Positions 1 to 8,388 of a stretch of DNA of 64,000 nucleotides are shown here, one piece after another (the first letter of the stretch is position 1; the number at the start of each line of letters is the position of its first letter). This stretch comes from Lysinibacillus telephonicus (lineage in GTDB: Bacteria; Bacillota; Bacilli; Bacillales_A; Planococcaceae). The stretch is from contig NZ_RXNR01000021.1 of the NCBI RefSeq assembly GCF_003966145.1, positions 1 to 64,000 on the forward strand, in the 5' to 3' direction. The notes below the pieces were generated by a model that saw only the letters and a list, made by a program, of their open reading frames with translations, was not told the origin of the DNA and did not search any database. The position numbers and the translations under genes were made by a program.

Positions 1-68
1 ATGGACTCATGTCCATTTACATATCGTTCAACCGCTTGAATTCTTTGTTTAACTGTTAATTTTGCCAT
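1..68 (-). CDS. IS3-family transposase (OrfA-like), N-terminal 22 residues only
   Basis: An ATG at 66-68 opens a frame running off the window edge. It reads MAKLTVKQRIQAVERYVNG and then HES. This looks like the first helix of the helix-turn-helix domain of IS3-family OrfA proteins, which bind the element's ends and make the transposase with OrfB by frameshifting. The position just inside a TGAACTGCCCC-type end supports the call. With so few residues the family is likely and the exact element cannot be named. Whether the gene is intact cannot be seen. Confidence 0.55.
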   Translation of the reverse strand, partial: MAKLTVKQRIQAVERYVNGHES

Positions 69-121
69 AAAAAAACCCCCGTAAAAATTAGATTAGTGTC
101 TAACTTTTACGGGGCAGTTCA
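1..121 (-). mobile_element. End of an IS3-family (IS150-like) insertion sequence, cut by the window edge
   Basis: Read on the minus strand, the element starts with TGAACTGCCCCGTAAAAG followed by TTAGACA. This resembles the TG...CCCC...AAGTTAGACA inverted repeats of the IS150 subgroup of IS3. About 50 bases inside this end a transposase-like reading frame begins. The end contains an inverted repeat (77-92 against 99-114, with single mismatches). The outer boundary is placed at 121 because the terminal dinucleotide would be CA there; 123 is also possible. The other end and any target duplication lie outside the window. Confidence 0.6.
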
Positions 122-220
122 CATCCCCCTTATTAATCTATAGATTATAGCAAGCGAATGATGATTCATTCATTTAAAGAGCGAATTAGAAAATCTTTTC
201 ATATTAATAAAATACGCTAA

Positions 221-277
221 AAGAATCCGCTATCCTTCTTGTATGTGTATAGCATAGCGGAAGTAATGCGGATTCTT
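221..277 (-). terminator. Hairpin downstream of the sulfurtransferase gene
   Basis: AAGAATCCGC at 221-230 pairs with GCGGATTCTT at 268-277. An alternative inner pairing is CCGCTAT with ATAGCGG. It lies about 70 bases past the stop of the leftward dynA-sseA unit and is a plausible terminator, though no clear T-run follows on the minus strand. Confidence 0.45.
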
Positions 278-345
278 TATATGTTAGTAAAGAGAGTATT
301 TTATTTTGAAGAGTCTTTATAGACGTTAGATAAAGAATAAGCTTC

Positions 346-1152
346 TTATATGTTTTCTCCAGTTTCTATATCATAATGTGCTATCCAGTCGCTGTAGCTG
401 CCAACATATAAGCGAATCTTTTCGTAGCCAGCCTCCTCAAGAACTGCATATAACGGAGAAGCAGTTACACCTGAGCCGCAGTATACTACTATTTCTTCGT
501 CCTTGCTTACTTTCTTTAACAATTGTTCATTTGGGTGCAATGAAGTTCCCTTAACTAATTGCTCCCAATCAAAGTTTTTTGCTGTTGGAATATGCCCTGC
601 AATATGATCAATCGTCTCATTTTCCCCTCGATATCTTTCGGCAGCGCGTGCATCTAATAATGTTGCTTTTTCTTTGTTATCAACAATATTTTTCACATCT
701 GAACGTGAAGCATAAATAGATTCATTCCAAGTAATTGTAATTTTTGACGGAGCAAAAGTCGGCATTTTATTTGTAACAGCAAATCCAGCTTGTTTTAGTG
801 CATCATATCCGCCATTGACAATAAATACGTTTGGAAAGCTCGCATATTTTAGCATCCACCACGCACGAGCAGCAAAAGGCGCAGCACCTTGGTCGTAAAT
901 ATATATTGTATCTTCCAATTTCAAGCCAGATTGTTCAAACAAAAGTTGTAATTGCTCTTTTAAAGGTATTGGATGACGTCCCTCGATTCTTGATAAATCC
1001 GATAAATCACGCTCCAAATCCCAATAAATTGCCCCTTGAATATGCTCTTTATCATATTCAAGCTGTCCCCATTTTTTATCTTTTAGATTGAACCGCGCAT
1101 CAATAAATCTTCCATCTTTTACTTCCTTTGCATCAACAAAAACTTTAGCCAT
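346..1152 (-). CDS. sseA: Sulfurtransferase, 3-mercaptopyruvate sulfurtransferase/rhodanese type
   Basis: 268 residues with two rhodanese-like domains, the usual size for tandem-domain sulfurtransferases. The C-terminal domain has the active-site loop CGSGVTA with catalytic Cys225. The CG[S/T]GVT loop is typical of 3-mercaptopyruvate sulfurtransferases, whereas thiosulfate enzymes usually have CRKGVT. The first domain has YDQG where a cysteine would sit, so it is structural. The family moves sulfur from mercaptopyruvate or thiosulfate to cyanide, thiols or protein acceptors in the cytoplasm. The gene starts 3 bases after the dynA stop and is probably co-transcribed with it. The exact donor is inferred from the loop alone. 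Confidence 0.85.
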   Translation of the reverse strand: MAKVFVDAKEVKDGRFIDARFNLKDKKWGQLEYDKEHIQGAIYWDLERDLSDLSRIEGRHPIPLKEQLQLLFEQSGLKLEDTIYIYDQGAAPFAARAWWMLKYASFPNVFIVNGGYDALKQAGFAVTNKMPTFAPSKITITWNESIYASRSDVKNIVDNKEKATLLDARAAERYRGENETIDHIAGHIPTAKNFDWEQLVKGTSLHPNEQLLKKVSKDEEIVVYCGSGVTASPLYAVLEEAGYEKIRLYVGSYSDWIAHYDIETGENI

Positions 1153-1155
1153 TTT

Positions 1156-4100
1156 TTATACCTCCGTTTTTTGCAAATCTGAATAGATTGATTTCCAAGT
1201 TGCCAATCGATCCTCTTCTTGAAGTAAAAGTCTTTCTGTTTCAATCTGATTCATTGCTTGCTTGAATAAATGTTCATTAAGATTATTCGCTTCATTTTGA
1301 ATAAAGTTAATCGACCATTTTACCAGTTCTTCTTTTTGTGCATCAACATAGCTTTGTGCATCAGGCTTTGTTAGTTCTTCAAGTGCACTTTTTAGTTGTT
1401 CCTTTTCATTTTTTTCGAAAAATGCTTTCGCGTTTTTAAAATAGGACTTCACTGAAGCATATTTAGTAAATTCTTCAAACGGACCTGAGAAGTCTAGTAA
1501 ATTTGGCTCATCAGGCTCGTAAGCAAGGAATGAAAAGCTCGCGTTTAATTCTTTTAATGAGCGCACCTCATCTTTAAAACGTTCAACCATTTTCTTTTGT
1601 ACAAATTGTGTTAATCGGAAGTTAGTTACACGAAGCTCTTGTGCAAAATCAAACTTCAGTGCATCTAATGTCTCCTTTAATGCTTGCTCAAGTGCTGTTT
1701 GAGCCGGCATTGACGCAAAAGTTGAAGGATTGTAGCCTTCTCTAAAGAAATCAGGATAGCGGTAATATACACGCTGCATCACATAGTAAAGTAATTCATC
1801 TAATTCTTGTTTAACGTCACTTTCAAGAATACTTGTTGAAGCAGTCGTATATTTGCTTTGTATATGCTCCTCTAATTTTTTAAGTTCTGCTAGACGTTCA
1901 TCTTTACGCTTTAAGTTATCTTCTGTTTGGGTAATTAAATCAGAGAAGCGTTGATGTGTTTTCTCTACTTCCTCATGAAGAGCTTGGATTGCTATTGACG
2001 TTAGTTCTTCATTTAAGAAGCAATGGAACGCCTCTTCAAAATCATGCATTCCTGATTGATAATCTTTAATTTCCTCTTTTTCACGCAAAGCAAGTAGACT
2101 TGAAACACCATATAATTTTGGGAAGCGAATGCCGAAACGTTGTAATTCATTCCGAACATAGTTTTTCACTTCTTCTTCTTCATCTGATGTTGCAGCAAGG
2201 TCAATTGCATTTACAATAAAGAACATTTTATCCAGCTCAAATGCGTCCTTCACACGACCAAGTTGAATTAAAAATTCACGATCTGCTTTTGCGAAGGCAT
2301 GATTATAGTACGTAATAAATAAAATTGCATCAGCATTGCGAATATAGTCAAATGCAACACCCGTATGGCGGGCATTGATTGAATCTGCTCCCGGTGTATC
2401 AACTAGTGTGACACCCATCCTTGTTAAAGAGCAGTCATAGTAAAAGTCAATATTATCTACAAAGCACGAACGACTTTCTTCTGCAACAAAACGCTCAAAT
2501 TCAGTACGACTAACGCGTATTGTTTGACCAAGTTGAGATTCATAAGTTTTAAATCCCTGTGAAAATGCACGAATAAATGACTTATGAACATTTAATCTCT
2601 CATCCATTAATTTAACCTGTAATCCTTCTTCCGCTCTTTCATATGCCTCAGATAGAGAATTAACTGTAATGCCAATAGCACTATATGAACCTTGGATATC
2701 CTCCAATAGCTGTTGTGCTGTTTTTAATTGAACATCTGCTGTTTCATGAGGATGTTCCTCACTCACTGGTCGAATTTTATTAATCGCTGCAGTTGTCGGA
2801 TTTGGTGAAACCGGTAAAACTTTCGATCCCATTAATGCATTAGAAAAACTTGATTTCCCTGCACTAAATGCTCCAAATAAAGCAATAGTAAAATCTTTTT
2901 GTTTGAGTCGTTCTACTTTTTTAATTAAAAAGCTTGCAACTTCTTCAAATCCATCAATTTTCTTAACGGCATTTGCAGTTCTTATTGCCGAATGAATAAC
3001 ATCTTCGCCCTTTACGTTGATGCTCAATGATTCTTTCTCAGTCTCAATGAAGTCTTCGTATTTCGTTTCTTGTTTAACAATCATAGATGGATTAAAAGGA
3101 CGAATTTCCTTTAGAGATTGTTCAAAGTTATCTACCCATAGATTTTGCTGAGTTTTTGCTTCATTACGAGTTTCCTTCGATGTAAACGCCATTTCCCTTT
3201 CAGAAAAATGTTTGCTTTCATCCAATTTAATAATTGATTGGATTGCTCTTACCTTTGTTGAAATGCGGTTTAATTTTTCTGTTACTGGTGCTGATAACTG
3301 GCTAGCAGCACTATTTAACACTTCAATTTGCTGATCTTTCCACTCATCTGTAGCTTCAATAAAGAAGCGTTTTGTCGCTTCAGCAACTCGATTTGCAAAG
3401 TTGAGAACAGCATCACCTGTTATAACAGCATCGGCTTTTACTTGATCTTCAATTAATGAGAATGGAGCATCGAATGGCATCTCGTCAATTTGTGCAGCAC
3501 GCTCATCTGTTAATGCACCAACATCTCTTAAAGATTGCTTCATTAAGTTTTTCATATGACCAATAATTTGAGATTGTAAAATCGTTTTATATTGCTCATT
3601 TACTTCTTCTTTGCGCAGATTTTTTTCTTCTTCTGTTTTCTTTTTAGCAGTGAAAAGTCCACCTACTTTAAAGCCTTGCTGTTTACTTTCAAGATAGGAA
3701 CGCAATTTTTCACGGAAATCAGCTGGAATAAGTGCAGCATTGTCCAATAAATTTTTACGTTTGTCTTTATAAGTTTCAATCCAATTTTCAACTGAAAATA
3801 AATCTGTTTGAAGCTTAAGCTTTTCATATTGCTCAAGAATATCCTCATGATTTTCCCATTCTTCAGCAGTTAAAACATCTTCAAATTCGACAAATGCATC
3901 TTGCTTCTCTTGCTCTAAATAATCTAAATGCTCACTTTGAAGTTTTTTCAATGTACTTTCAGCAGTAGCAATCAGTTGCTCTTCCCAATCGTTCATGGAA
4001 TCCATAACGATTTTTTTAACCGTTGAAAAATCATTATTCGGATGATCAAAGGCTCTTAAGGAAGTAAAGAAAATTCCTTTTGGTTCAACTCCCCATGCTG

Positions 4101-4776
4101 CAAATGATTGATGAACCGATTGTTTAAACTCCTCAAAGGATAGCTCTTGATCGTTATGCTTATCGATTTGGTTGACAATTAAGTAAACATTCGGGTTATA
4201 TTTCATTAATTGTTTTGTAAATTGAAAGTTTAATTCAGATTGGACATGATTGTAATCCATCGTATAAAAAACAATGTCTGCCAAATGTAGAGCAGATTCT
4301 GTTGACATTGCATGTGCGTCATCCGTTGAATCTACCCCTGGAGTATCCATTACAGTAACCCCTTTAGGAAGTGATGAAGCTTTGTGGCCTATCTCAATTT
4401 GAGAAACGAGCTGTCCATTTTTGCTAAGTTCCTTTACCGTTTTAAAATCATATCCTGCTTCAAATTTGACAGGTTTATCATCGTGCATATAAACGATGGC
4501 ATAATCCTCTTCAGATTTATGAACCTTTACAATGTTTGCACTTGTTGGAATTGGGCTGGCTGCAAGAATGTCCTCTCCCGACAAAGCATTAATCATACTC
4601 GATTTCCCTGCTGAAAAATGTCCGGCAAAACCGATCACATATTCCTTTTGCAGCAGTTTACGAGCAAATAAATTAAGCTTTTCCATTCTTTCTGTATCAT
4701 CATTTTTTTTATAAATTATGTATTGAACAGCAGATTGCTGTAATAGTTGCTGTAGTTTTTCATCAAAAGAATTCAT
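1156..4776 (-). CDS. dynA: Tandem dynamin-like GTPase DynA (YpbR family)
   Basis: 1206 residues, close to the B. subtilis double dynamin DynA. Two complete dynamin units are fused head to tail. The first P-loop is GHFSAGKSS at residues 52-60, followed by DTPGVDS and NQIDKH. The second P-loop, GAFSAGKSS near residue 630, is followed by DTPGADS and NAIDLA. Long helical stalk regions lie between. The known protein tethers and fuses membranes and helps cells withstand phage and pore-forming antibiotics. A GAGGAG ribosome site precedes the ATG. The sulfurtransferase gene follows with a 3-base gap. All GTPase motifs in both halves look intact. Confidence 0.93.
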   Translation of the reverse strand: MNSFDEKLQQLLQQSAVQYIIYKKNDDTERMEKLNLFARKLLQKEYVIGFAGHFSAGKSSMINALSGEDILAASPIPTSANIVKVHKSEEDYAIVYMHDDKPVKFEAGYDFKTVKELSKNGQLVSQIEIGHKASSLPKGVTVMDTPGVDSTDDAHAMSTESALHLADIVFYTMDYNHVQSELNFQFTKQLMKYNPNVYLIVNQIDKHNDQELSFEEFKQSVHQSFAAWGVEPKGIFFTSLRAFDHPNNDFSTVKKIVMDSMNDWEEQLIATAESTLKKLQSEHLDYLEQEKQDAFVEFEDVLTAEEWENHEDILEQYEKLKLQTDLFSVENWIETYKDKRKNLLDNAALIPADFREKLRSYLESKQQGFKVGGLFTAKKKTEEEKNLRKEEVNEQYKTILQSQIIGHMKNLMKQSLRDVGALTDERAAQIDEMPFDAPFSLIEDQVKADAVITGDAVLNFANRVAEATKRFFIEATDEWKDQQIEVLNSAASQLSAPVTEKLNRISTKVRAIQSIIKLDESKHFSEREMAFTSKETRNEAKTQQNLWVDNFEQSLKEIRPFNPSMIVKQETKYEDFIETEKESLSINVKGEDVIHSAIRTANAVKKIDGFEEVASFLIKKVERLKQKDFTIALFGAFSAGKSSFSNALMGSKVLPVSPNPTTAAINKIRPVSEEHPHETADVQLKTAQQLLEDIQGSYSAIGITVNSLSEAYERAEEGLQVKLMDERLNVHKSFIRAFSQGFKTYESQLGQTIRVSRTEFERFVAEESRSCFVDNIDFYYDCSLTRMGVTLVDTPGADSINARHTGVAFDYIRNADAILFITYYNHAFAKADREFLIQLGRVKDAFELDKMFFIVNAIDLAATSDEEEEVKNYVRNELQRFGIRFPKLYGVSSLLALREKEEIKDYQSGMHDFEEAFHCFLNEELTSIAIQALHEEVEKTHQRFSDLITQTEDNLKRKDERLAELKKLEEHIQSKYTTASTSILESDVKQELDELLYYVMQRVYYRYPDFFREGYNPSTFASMPAQTALEQALKETLDALKFDFAQELRVTNFRLTQFVQKKMVERFKDEVRSLKELNASFSFLAYEPDEPNLLDFSGPFEEFTKYASVKSYFKNAKAFFEKNEKEQLKSALEELTKPDAQSYVDAQKEELVKWSINFIQNEANNLNEHLFKQAMNQIETERLLLQEEDRLATWKSIYSDLQKTEV

Positions 4777-4970
4777 TTAAATAAATACTCCTCTGCCTCA
4801 TTTTTGTCACAATTATATATTCTATACTACCATGAATTATCAACAAAATCGGCTAAAAAATGTGAAATTTAGAGGATTTTTTTCATTTATTAATATTTGG
4901 AAAAAGTTTTATGAAAAAGAAGTTCCTAAAAGGGTGGTCAAATAAATTGAGGAATGGCTTATGAAAGAGG

Positions 4971-5054
4971 TTATGATTTTATTGTTTTCTTAAAAACATA
5001 AGTGCCTATACCAACATAAATAAGTAAAGCTGCAACAACAAATAAGTAAACCAT
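4971..5054 (-). CDS. 27-residue single-pass membrane peptide behind a Fur-like box
   Basis: ATG at 5052-5054, stop at 4971-4973. The start is preceded by a good ribosome site (AAGGAGAG, 9 bases upstream). The peptide begins MVYLFVVAALLIYVGIGTYV and ends FKKTIKS, giving one transmembrane helix and a basic tail. This is the shape of real bacterial membrane micro-proteins (CydS- or KdpF-like in form, not by sequence match). A sigma-A promoter (TTGACT, 18 bp, TATAAT) and a Fur-box-like 15-mer lie directly upstream. I do not recognise the family. The combined promoter, operator, ribosome site and hydrophobic profile make it very likely a real gene. Confidence 0.7.
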   Translation of the reverse strand: MVYLFVVAALLIYVGIGTYVFKKTIKS

Positions 5055-5079
5055 TTAGTTCACTCTCCTTTTTTTTTAA

Positions 5080-5133
5080 TGAGAATCGTTTTCATTTTAC
5101 TTTATTATATTAAAAAATTCAGAATGTAGTCAA
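5080..5133 (-). promoter_or_regulatory. Sigma-A promoter with overlapping Fur-box-like operator for the 27-residue peptide
   Basis: On the minus strand, -35 TTGACT (5128-5133) and -10 TATAAT (5104-5109) are 18 bp apart. At 5080-5094 lies TGAGAATCGTTTTCA, which matches 12 of 15 positions of the Bacillus 7-1-7 Fur consensus TGATAATNATTATCA. The operator sits at about +1 to +18, a position where Fur blocks transcription. The next downstream reading frame is the micro-ORF at 4971-5054. Confidence 0.6.
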
Positions 5134-5211
5134 TTCAAATTAAATTTTTTTAATGTCTATTATGCTAATTTAATGGTAAGATGGAAAAAAGTCGAAAAAG
5201 GGTGTATGCTA

Positions 5212-5670
5212 TTGAATAATTCCAAACATATACAAACTATTTTAAATAGTTCCATTCATTCTTTAAAAACTATACTTCCTATGGAGTTGAATATACAATC
5301 ACCTTCTATGCTTTCTGAACCATACATACAAAAAGAGATAGGCGTTTTAATCGGCTTGTTCGGAGATATTAAAGGAAGGGTTATTATTGATAGTACATCT
5401 TCAACATTTAGTTCCATTGGAGAAAAAATGTTTGGCATGCCACTTGAAGGTGAAATGTTGGAATCATTTACAGGTGAGTTGGGAAATATGTTTGCAGGTA
5501 ATTTATGTACACATGTTGGCGAACAATCTTTTAATGTCGATATTACTCCACCGACAGTTCTAGTTGGGAATACGAAGCTGCTTGGATTTGAAAAAGCTTT
5601 TAAACTACCGACATTAATTGATGGCATTGGCCTGCTTACAATATTATTTACTATAGATGAAGACGAATAA
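5212..5670 (+). CDS. CheX/CheC-like chemotaxis phosphatase domain protein
   Basis: About 152 residues from a TTG start, chosen because AAAAAGGG lies 9 bases upstream. An in-frame ATG at 5206 sits too close to that site, and the ATG at 5173 has no ribosome site. The protein is a single CheX/CheC-type domain. The phosphatase signature S-x3-E-x2-N (within ESFTGELGN) falls at residues 85, 89 and 92, and NMFAGN follows, as in CheY-P phosphatases. Family members dephosphorylate CheY or act in related signalling. The gene stands alone, with its own terminator and no chemotaxis neighbours. Its partner response regulator is therefore unknown. Confidence 0.75.
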   Translation: MNNSKHIQTILNSSIHSLKTILPMELNIQSPSMLSEPYIQKEIGVLIGLFGDIKGRVIIDSTSSTFSSIGEKMFGMPLEGEMLESFTGELGNMFAGNLCTHVGEQSFNVDITPPTVLVGNTKLLGFEKAFKLPTLIDGIGLLTILFTIDEDE

Positions 5671-5695
5671 ATTAATAATATGTTCATTTCTACAT

Positions 5696-5740
5696 AGGGC
5701 TTATCAGAAATTTCACATCTGATTAGCCCTCTTTCATTTA
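5696..5740 (+). terminator. Terminator of the CheX-like gene
   Basis: AGGGCTTATCAGA (5696-5708) pairs with TCTGATTAGCCCT (5718-5730) with one mismatch, and is followed by a T-rich stretch. It lies 26 bases after the stop at 5670. Confidence 0.7.
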
Positions 5741-5793
5741 TCAAATATATGTTTTAATTACATTCCTCCTGCGGTACTTCATATCCTTTACGC

Positions 5794-5836
5794 AAGGTTT
5801 CGACTCAAAAATACCTTTGAGTCGAAACCTTTTTGT
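5794..5836 (+). terminator. Strong Rho-independent terminator
   Basis: A perfect 16-bp stem (5794-5809 with 5816-5831, core AGGTTTCGACTCAAA) has a 6-base loop and a T5 tail on the plus strand. It isolates the cba oxidase promoter from upstream transcription. No supported gene lies between this hairpin and the one at 5696. Confidence 0.75.
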
Positions 5837-5891
5837 TGTTTGAATAGGGATGAATACCTTTCACATTAATTTCACATTTGAATTGTCGAAC

Positions 5892-5934
5892 TGTGATTTT
5901 TATCACATCTTGTAGTCACTATTTCTTATATGAT
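5892..5934 (+). promoter_or_regulatory. Fnr/Crp-type activator site and -10 of the cba oxidase operon
   Basis: TGTGATTTTTATCACA at 5892-5907 is a perfect TGTGA-N6-TCACA palindrome, the half-sites used by Fnr and Crp family regulators. A -10-like TATGAT is at 5929-5934, giving a start near 5941. The palindrome centre (5899.5) would then be at about -41.5, the class II activator position. No good -35 is present at the expected place, which fits activator dependence. Which regulator binds is inference. Confidence 0.6.
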
Positions 5935-5975
5935 GGGTTCGTAAATTAATATTTGTATCTCTAGGAGGGAGAGAC

Positions 5976-6098
5976 ATGTCAAACCAAAAAAAATCTGACG
6001 ACAATTTAAAAGGTACTCTTTACGCAACCTTTGGAATTGGCATCGTCATTATCGTCGTTTGGGCACTATGCTTCAATTTATTTATTGATCGTTTTTAA
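5976..6098 (+). CDS. cbaD: ba3-type cytochrome oxidase subunit IIa (CbaD-like)
   Basis: 40 residues, starting ATG at 5976 with a strong ribosome site (CTAGGAGGGAGAGAC). A short charged N-terminus (SNQKKSDDNLKG) is followed by one transmembrane helix, about residues 15-38. Small single-helix subunits of this kind sit before subunit II in ba3 (type B) haem-copper oxidase operons and pack against the core. Subunit II starts 27 bases after its stop. Identification rests on size, topology and operon position rather than a strong motif. Confidence 0.75.
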   Translation: MSNQKKSDDNLKGTLYATFGIGIVIIVVWALCFNLFIDRF

Positions 6099-6125
6099 AA
6101 AGTATTTCAAGGAGGGGATCTCTAT

Positions 6126-6623
6126 ATGCACATACACAAGTATGAGAAATGGTGGCTTGTATTTGGAACTGGCACACTGATCGTATTTCTTCTTATTATT
6201 GGTGTCAGCGCCTTTCATGCAGGTACGCATCCAAATAATTCAAAATGGACAATTAACTATGAAAAAGTTAATGAAATTGCTCCATTTGATAACCCAGGTG
6301 TTCACAAAGTTGAGGGTAAAGACTGGGATTACGAAGTAGTATTAGTTGCTTCTGCATTCAGCTATAATCCTATGGAAATTGAAATACCCGTTGGATCAAC
6401 AGTAAGATTCATTGCTACAACTACGGACGTTGTGCACGGTTTTGAGGTTGCAGGAACTAATATAAATATGATGTTGGAACCTGGCTATGTTTCAGAAAAA
6501 ATTACAACCGTCGATAAAGTTGGCGAATATACAGTCGTTTGTAATGAATATTGCGGTACTGGTCATGCAATGATGTATTCTACATTAAAGGTGGTGGACT
6601 CTGATGACAACAGCAGTCACTAG
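6126..6623 (+). CDS. cbaB: ba3-type cytochrome c oxidase subunit II, CuA protein
   Basis: 165 residues: one N-terminal membrane helix (about 10-30) and an extracytoplasmic cupredoxin domain. The CuA ligands are intact: His104 (VVHGFEV), Cys139 and Cys143 with Glu141 (CNEYCG), His147 and Met150. The protein accepts electrons from cytochrome c and passes them to haem in subunit I. It is short compared with aa3 subunit II, as expected for the ba3 class. An AAGGAGGGG ribosome site precedes the ATG. The gene overlaps cbaA by 20 bases, indicating translational coupling. Confidence 0.93.
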   Translation: MHIHKYEKWWLVFGTGTLIVFLLIIGVSAFHAGTHPNNSKWTINYEKVNEIAPFDNPGVHKVEGKDWDYEVVLVASAFSYNPMEIEIPVGSTVRFIATTTDVVHGFEVAGTNINMMLEPGYVSEKITTVDKVGEYTVVCNEYCGTGHAMMYSTLKVVDSDDNSSH

Positions 6624-8316
6624 TAAAGAAACAGTAAACAAAATAAATAGCTCGAATATATCTTTTACTAAAAATAATCTTTCAAAAGTTGATAAAAAAG
6701 ATGCGAAACTTTCATTAGCACATATTTATGTAGCATTTACAGCCTTATTACTTGGAGGCTTAGCAGGTTTACTTCAAGTATTTGTTCGCTCAGGACAATT
6801 TAAACTTCCTTTCGGCATCGGTTATTATCAAGTTTTAACAGTCCATGGCGTGTTATTAGGTCTTATACTAACTACTTTCTTTATTATGGGTTTCCAATTT
6901 GCAGCAATTAGCCGTACAGCTGGTGCATTTTCCAACACTCAACGTAAATTAGGCTGGATTGGTTTCTGGTTGATGACCATTGGTACAATATCTGCTGCTG
7001 TAATGGTTCTGTTGAATGAAGCATCTGTACTTTATACTTTCTATGCCCCACTCCAAGCACACTGGATTTTCTATTTAGGTTTAACTTTAGTTGTTGTTGG
7101 TTCTTGGCTAGAATGTTTAGCACAAGCAATGCGCTATGCACAATGGCGTAGAGAAAATAAAGGTCAAACTTCACCATTATTAACATTTATGGTTGTTGTA
7201 AACAATTTAATGTGGTTTGTAGCAACTTTAGGTGTTGCAGCAGAGGTTTTATTCCAACTACTGCCGTGGTCTCTAGGATTCGTAGAACGTATTGATGTAT
7301 TATTATCACGCACTTTATTCTGGTATTTTGGTCACGCACTTGTATACTTCTGGCTATTGCCTGCATATATGATTTGGTACGTTGTAATCCCTAAAGTTAT
7401 TGGCGGTAAAATCTTTTCTGATGCACTGTCACGTCTATCATTTATGTTATTCTTAATTTTATCAGTTCCAGTCGGTATTCACCATCAGTTTACTGAACCT
7501 GGTATTGATGGCTTCTGGAAATTCTTGCAAACTGTTTTAACATTCTTTGTTGTTGTTCCATCATTAATGACTGCATTTTCAATGTTTGCCACATTTGAGT
7601 TGCGCGGTCGTGAACTTGGCGGAAAAGGTGTGCTCGGCTGGTTTAAAAATTTACCTTGGAAAGATAGCCGCTTCCTAGTTCCTTTCATCGGTATGGTTGC
7701 ATTCATCCCAGGTGGCGCTGGCGGTATCGTCAACGCATCTTATCAAATGAATGAATTAATTCATAATACAATTTGGGTTACTGGTCATTTCCACTTAACC
7801 GTTGCGACAGCTGTCGTATTAACTTACTTTGGAGCAGCATACTGGTTAATTCCACATTTAACTGGACGCAAGCTAACAAACAAATTGAACAACTATGCAA
7901 ATGTTACAGGAATAATGTGGGCTATAGGCATGTTTATTATGTCTGGCGCAATGCACATCGCTGGTTTACTAGGTGCACCTCGTCGTTCTGAATTTTCAAC
8001 TTATGGAGGATCTGAACAAGCAACTGAATGGATCTCCTACCAAATTGCTCAAGCAGTTGGCGGTACCATTCTTTTCATTGCAATTCTGCTAATTATCGGC
8101 GTTGTTGTAAATTTACTTTGGTTTGCACCAAAAGGCGAAGAAGAATTCCCTGTTGGTGAAGTAGCAGAAGGTGCTGGAAAAACTCCAGCTATTCTTGAAA
8201 ACTTCAAGGTTTGGGGTGTAATTTTAGTAGCATTGATTTTAATTGCTTACACTATTCCAATTATAGATATCATTCGCAATTCCCCACTTGGCTCAGTAGG
8301 CTATAAATTCTGGTGA
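6604..8316 (+). CDS. cbaA: ba3-type cytochrome c oxidase subunit I
   Basis: 570 residues with about 13 transmembrane helices. Visible haem-copper signatures are the low-spin haem histidine (LTVHGVLLG), the CuB histidine and cross-linked tyrosine helix (FGHALVYFWLLPAY), the two CuB histidines (GIHHQFTEPG) and the haem ligand pair in TGHFHLTVAT. The HALVYFWLLPAY form marks a type B oxidase. The enzyme reduces oxygen to water and pumps protons, usually with high oxygen affinity. A ribosome site (AAGGTGGTGG) lies inside the end of cbaB. A terminator follows at 8363. Confidence 0.95.
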   Translation: MTTAVTSKETVNKINSSNISFTKNNLSKVDKKDAKLSLAHIYVAFTALLLGGLAGLLQVFVRSGQFKLPFGIGYYQVLTVHGVLLGLILTTFFIMGFQFAAISRTAGAFSNTQRKLGWIGFWLMTIGTISAAVMVLLNEASVLYTFYAPLQAHWIFYLGLTLVVVGSWLECLAQAMRYAQWRRENKGQTSPLLTFMVVVNNLMWFVATLGVAAEVLFQLLPWSLGFVERIDVLLSRTLFWYFGHALVYFWLLPAYMIWYVVIPKVIGGKIFSDALSRLSFMLFLILSVPVGIHHQFTEPGIDGFWKFLQTVLTFFVVVPSLMTAFSMFATFELRGRELGGKGVLGWFKNLPWKDSRFLVPFIGMVAFIPGGAGGIVNASYQMNELIHNTIWVTGHFHLTVATAVVLTYFGAAYWLIPHLTGRKLTNKLNNYANVTGIMWAIGMFIMSGAMHIAGLLGAPRRSEFSTYGGSEQATEWISYQIAQAVGGTILFIAILLIIGVVVNLLWFAPKGEEEFPVGEVAEGAGKTPAILENFKVWGVILVALILIAYTIPIIDIIRNSPLGSVGYKFW

Positions 8317-8362
8317 CAAGAAAAGCACAGCACGTTTGCTAAACGGAGAAAAATTAATTTAG

Positions 8363-8388
8363 AACCCTTCCTTCTTGGAGGGGTTTTT
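8363..8388 (+). terminator. Terminator of the cba operon
   Basis: AACCCTTCC (8363-8371) pairs with GGAGGGGTT (8377-8385) with one G-U pair, followed by TTT. It is 46 bases past the cbaA stop. Confidence 0.75.

Noticed and set aside
5256-5744. A 162-codon open frame on the minus strand
   Set aside because: It mirrors the CheX-like gene, includes the terminator hairpin sequence, and lacks a ribosome site and family motifs.
5745-5800. Minus-strand stretch reading LRKGYEVPQEECN before a stop
   Set aside because: Only 17 codons without an ATG, closed upstream by a stop inside a terminator hairpin. It may be chance or a gene remnant; not enough to call.
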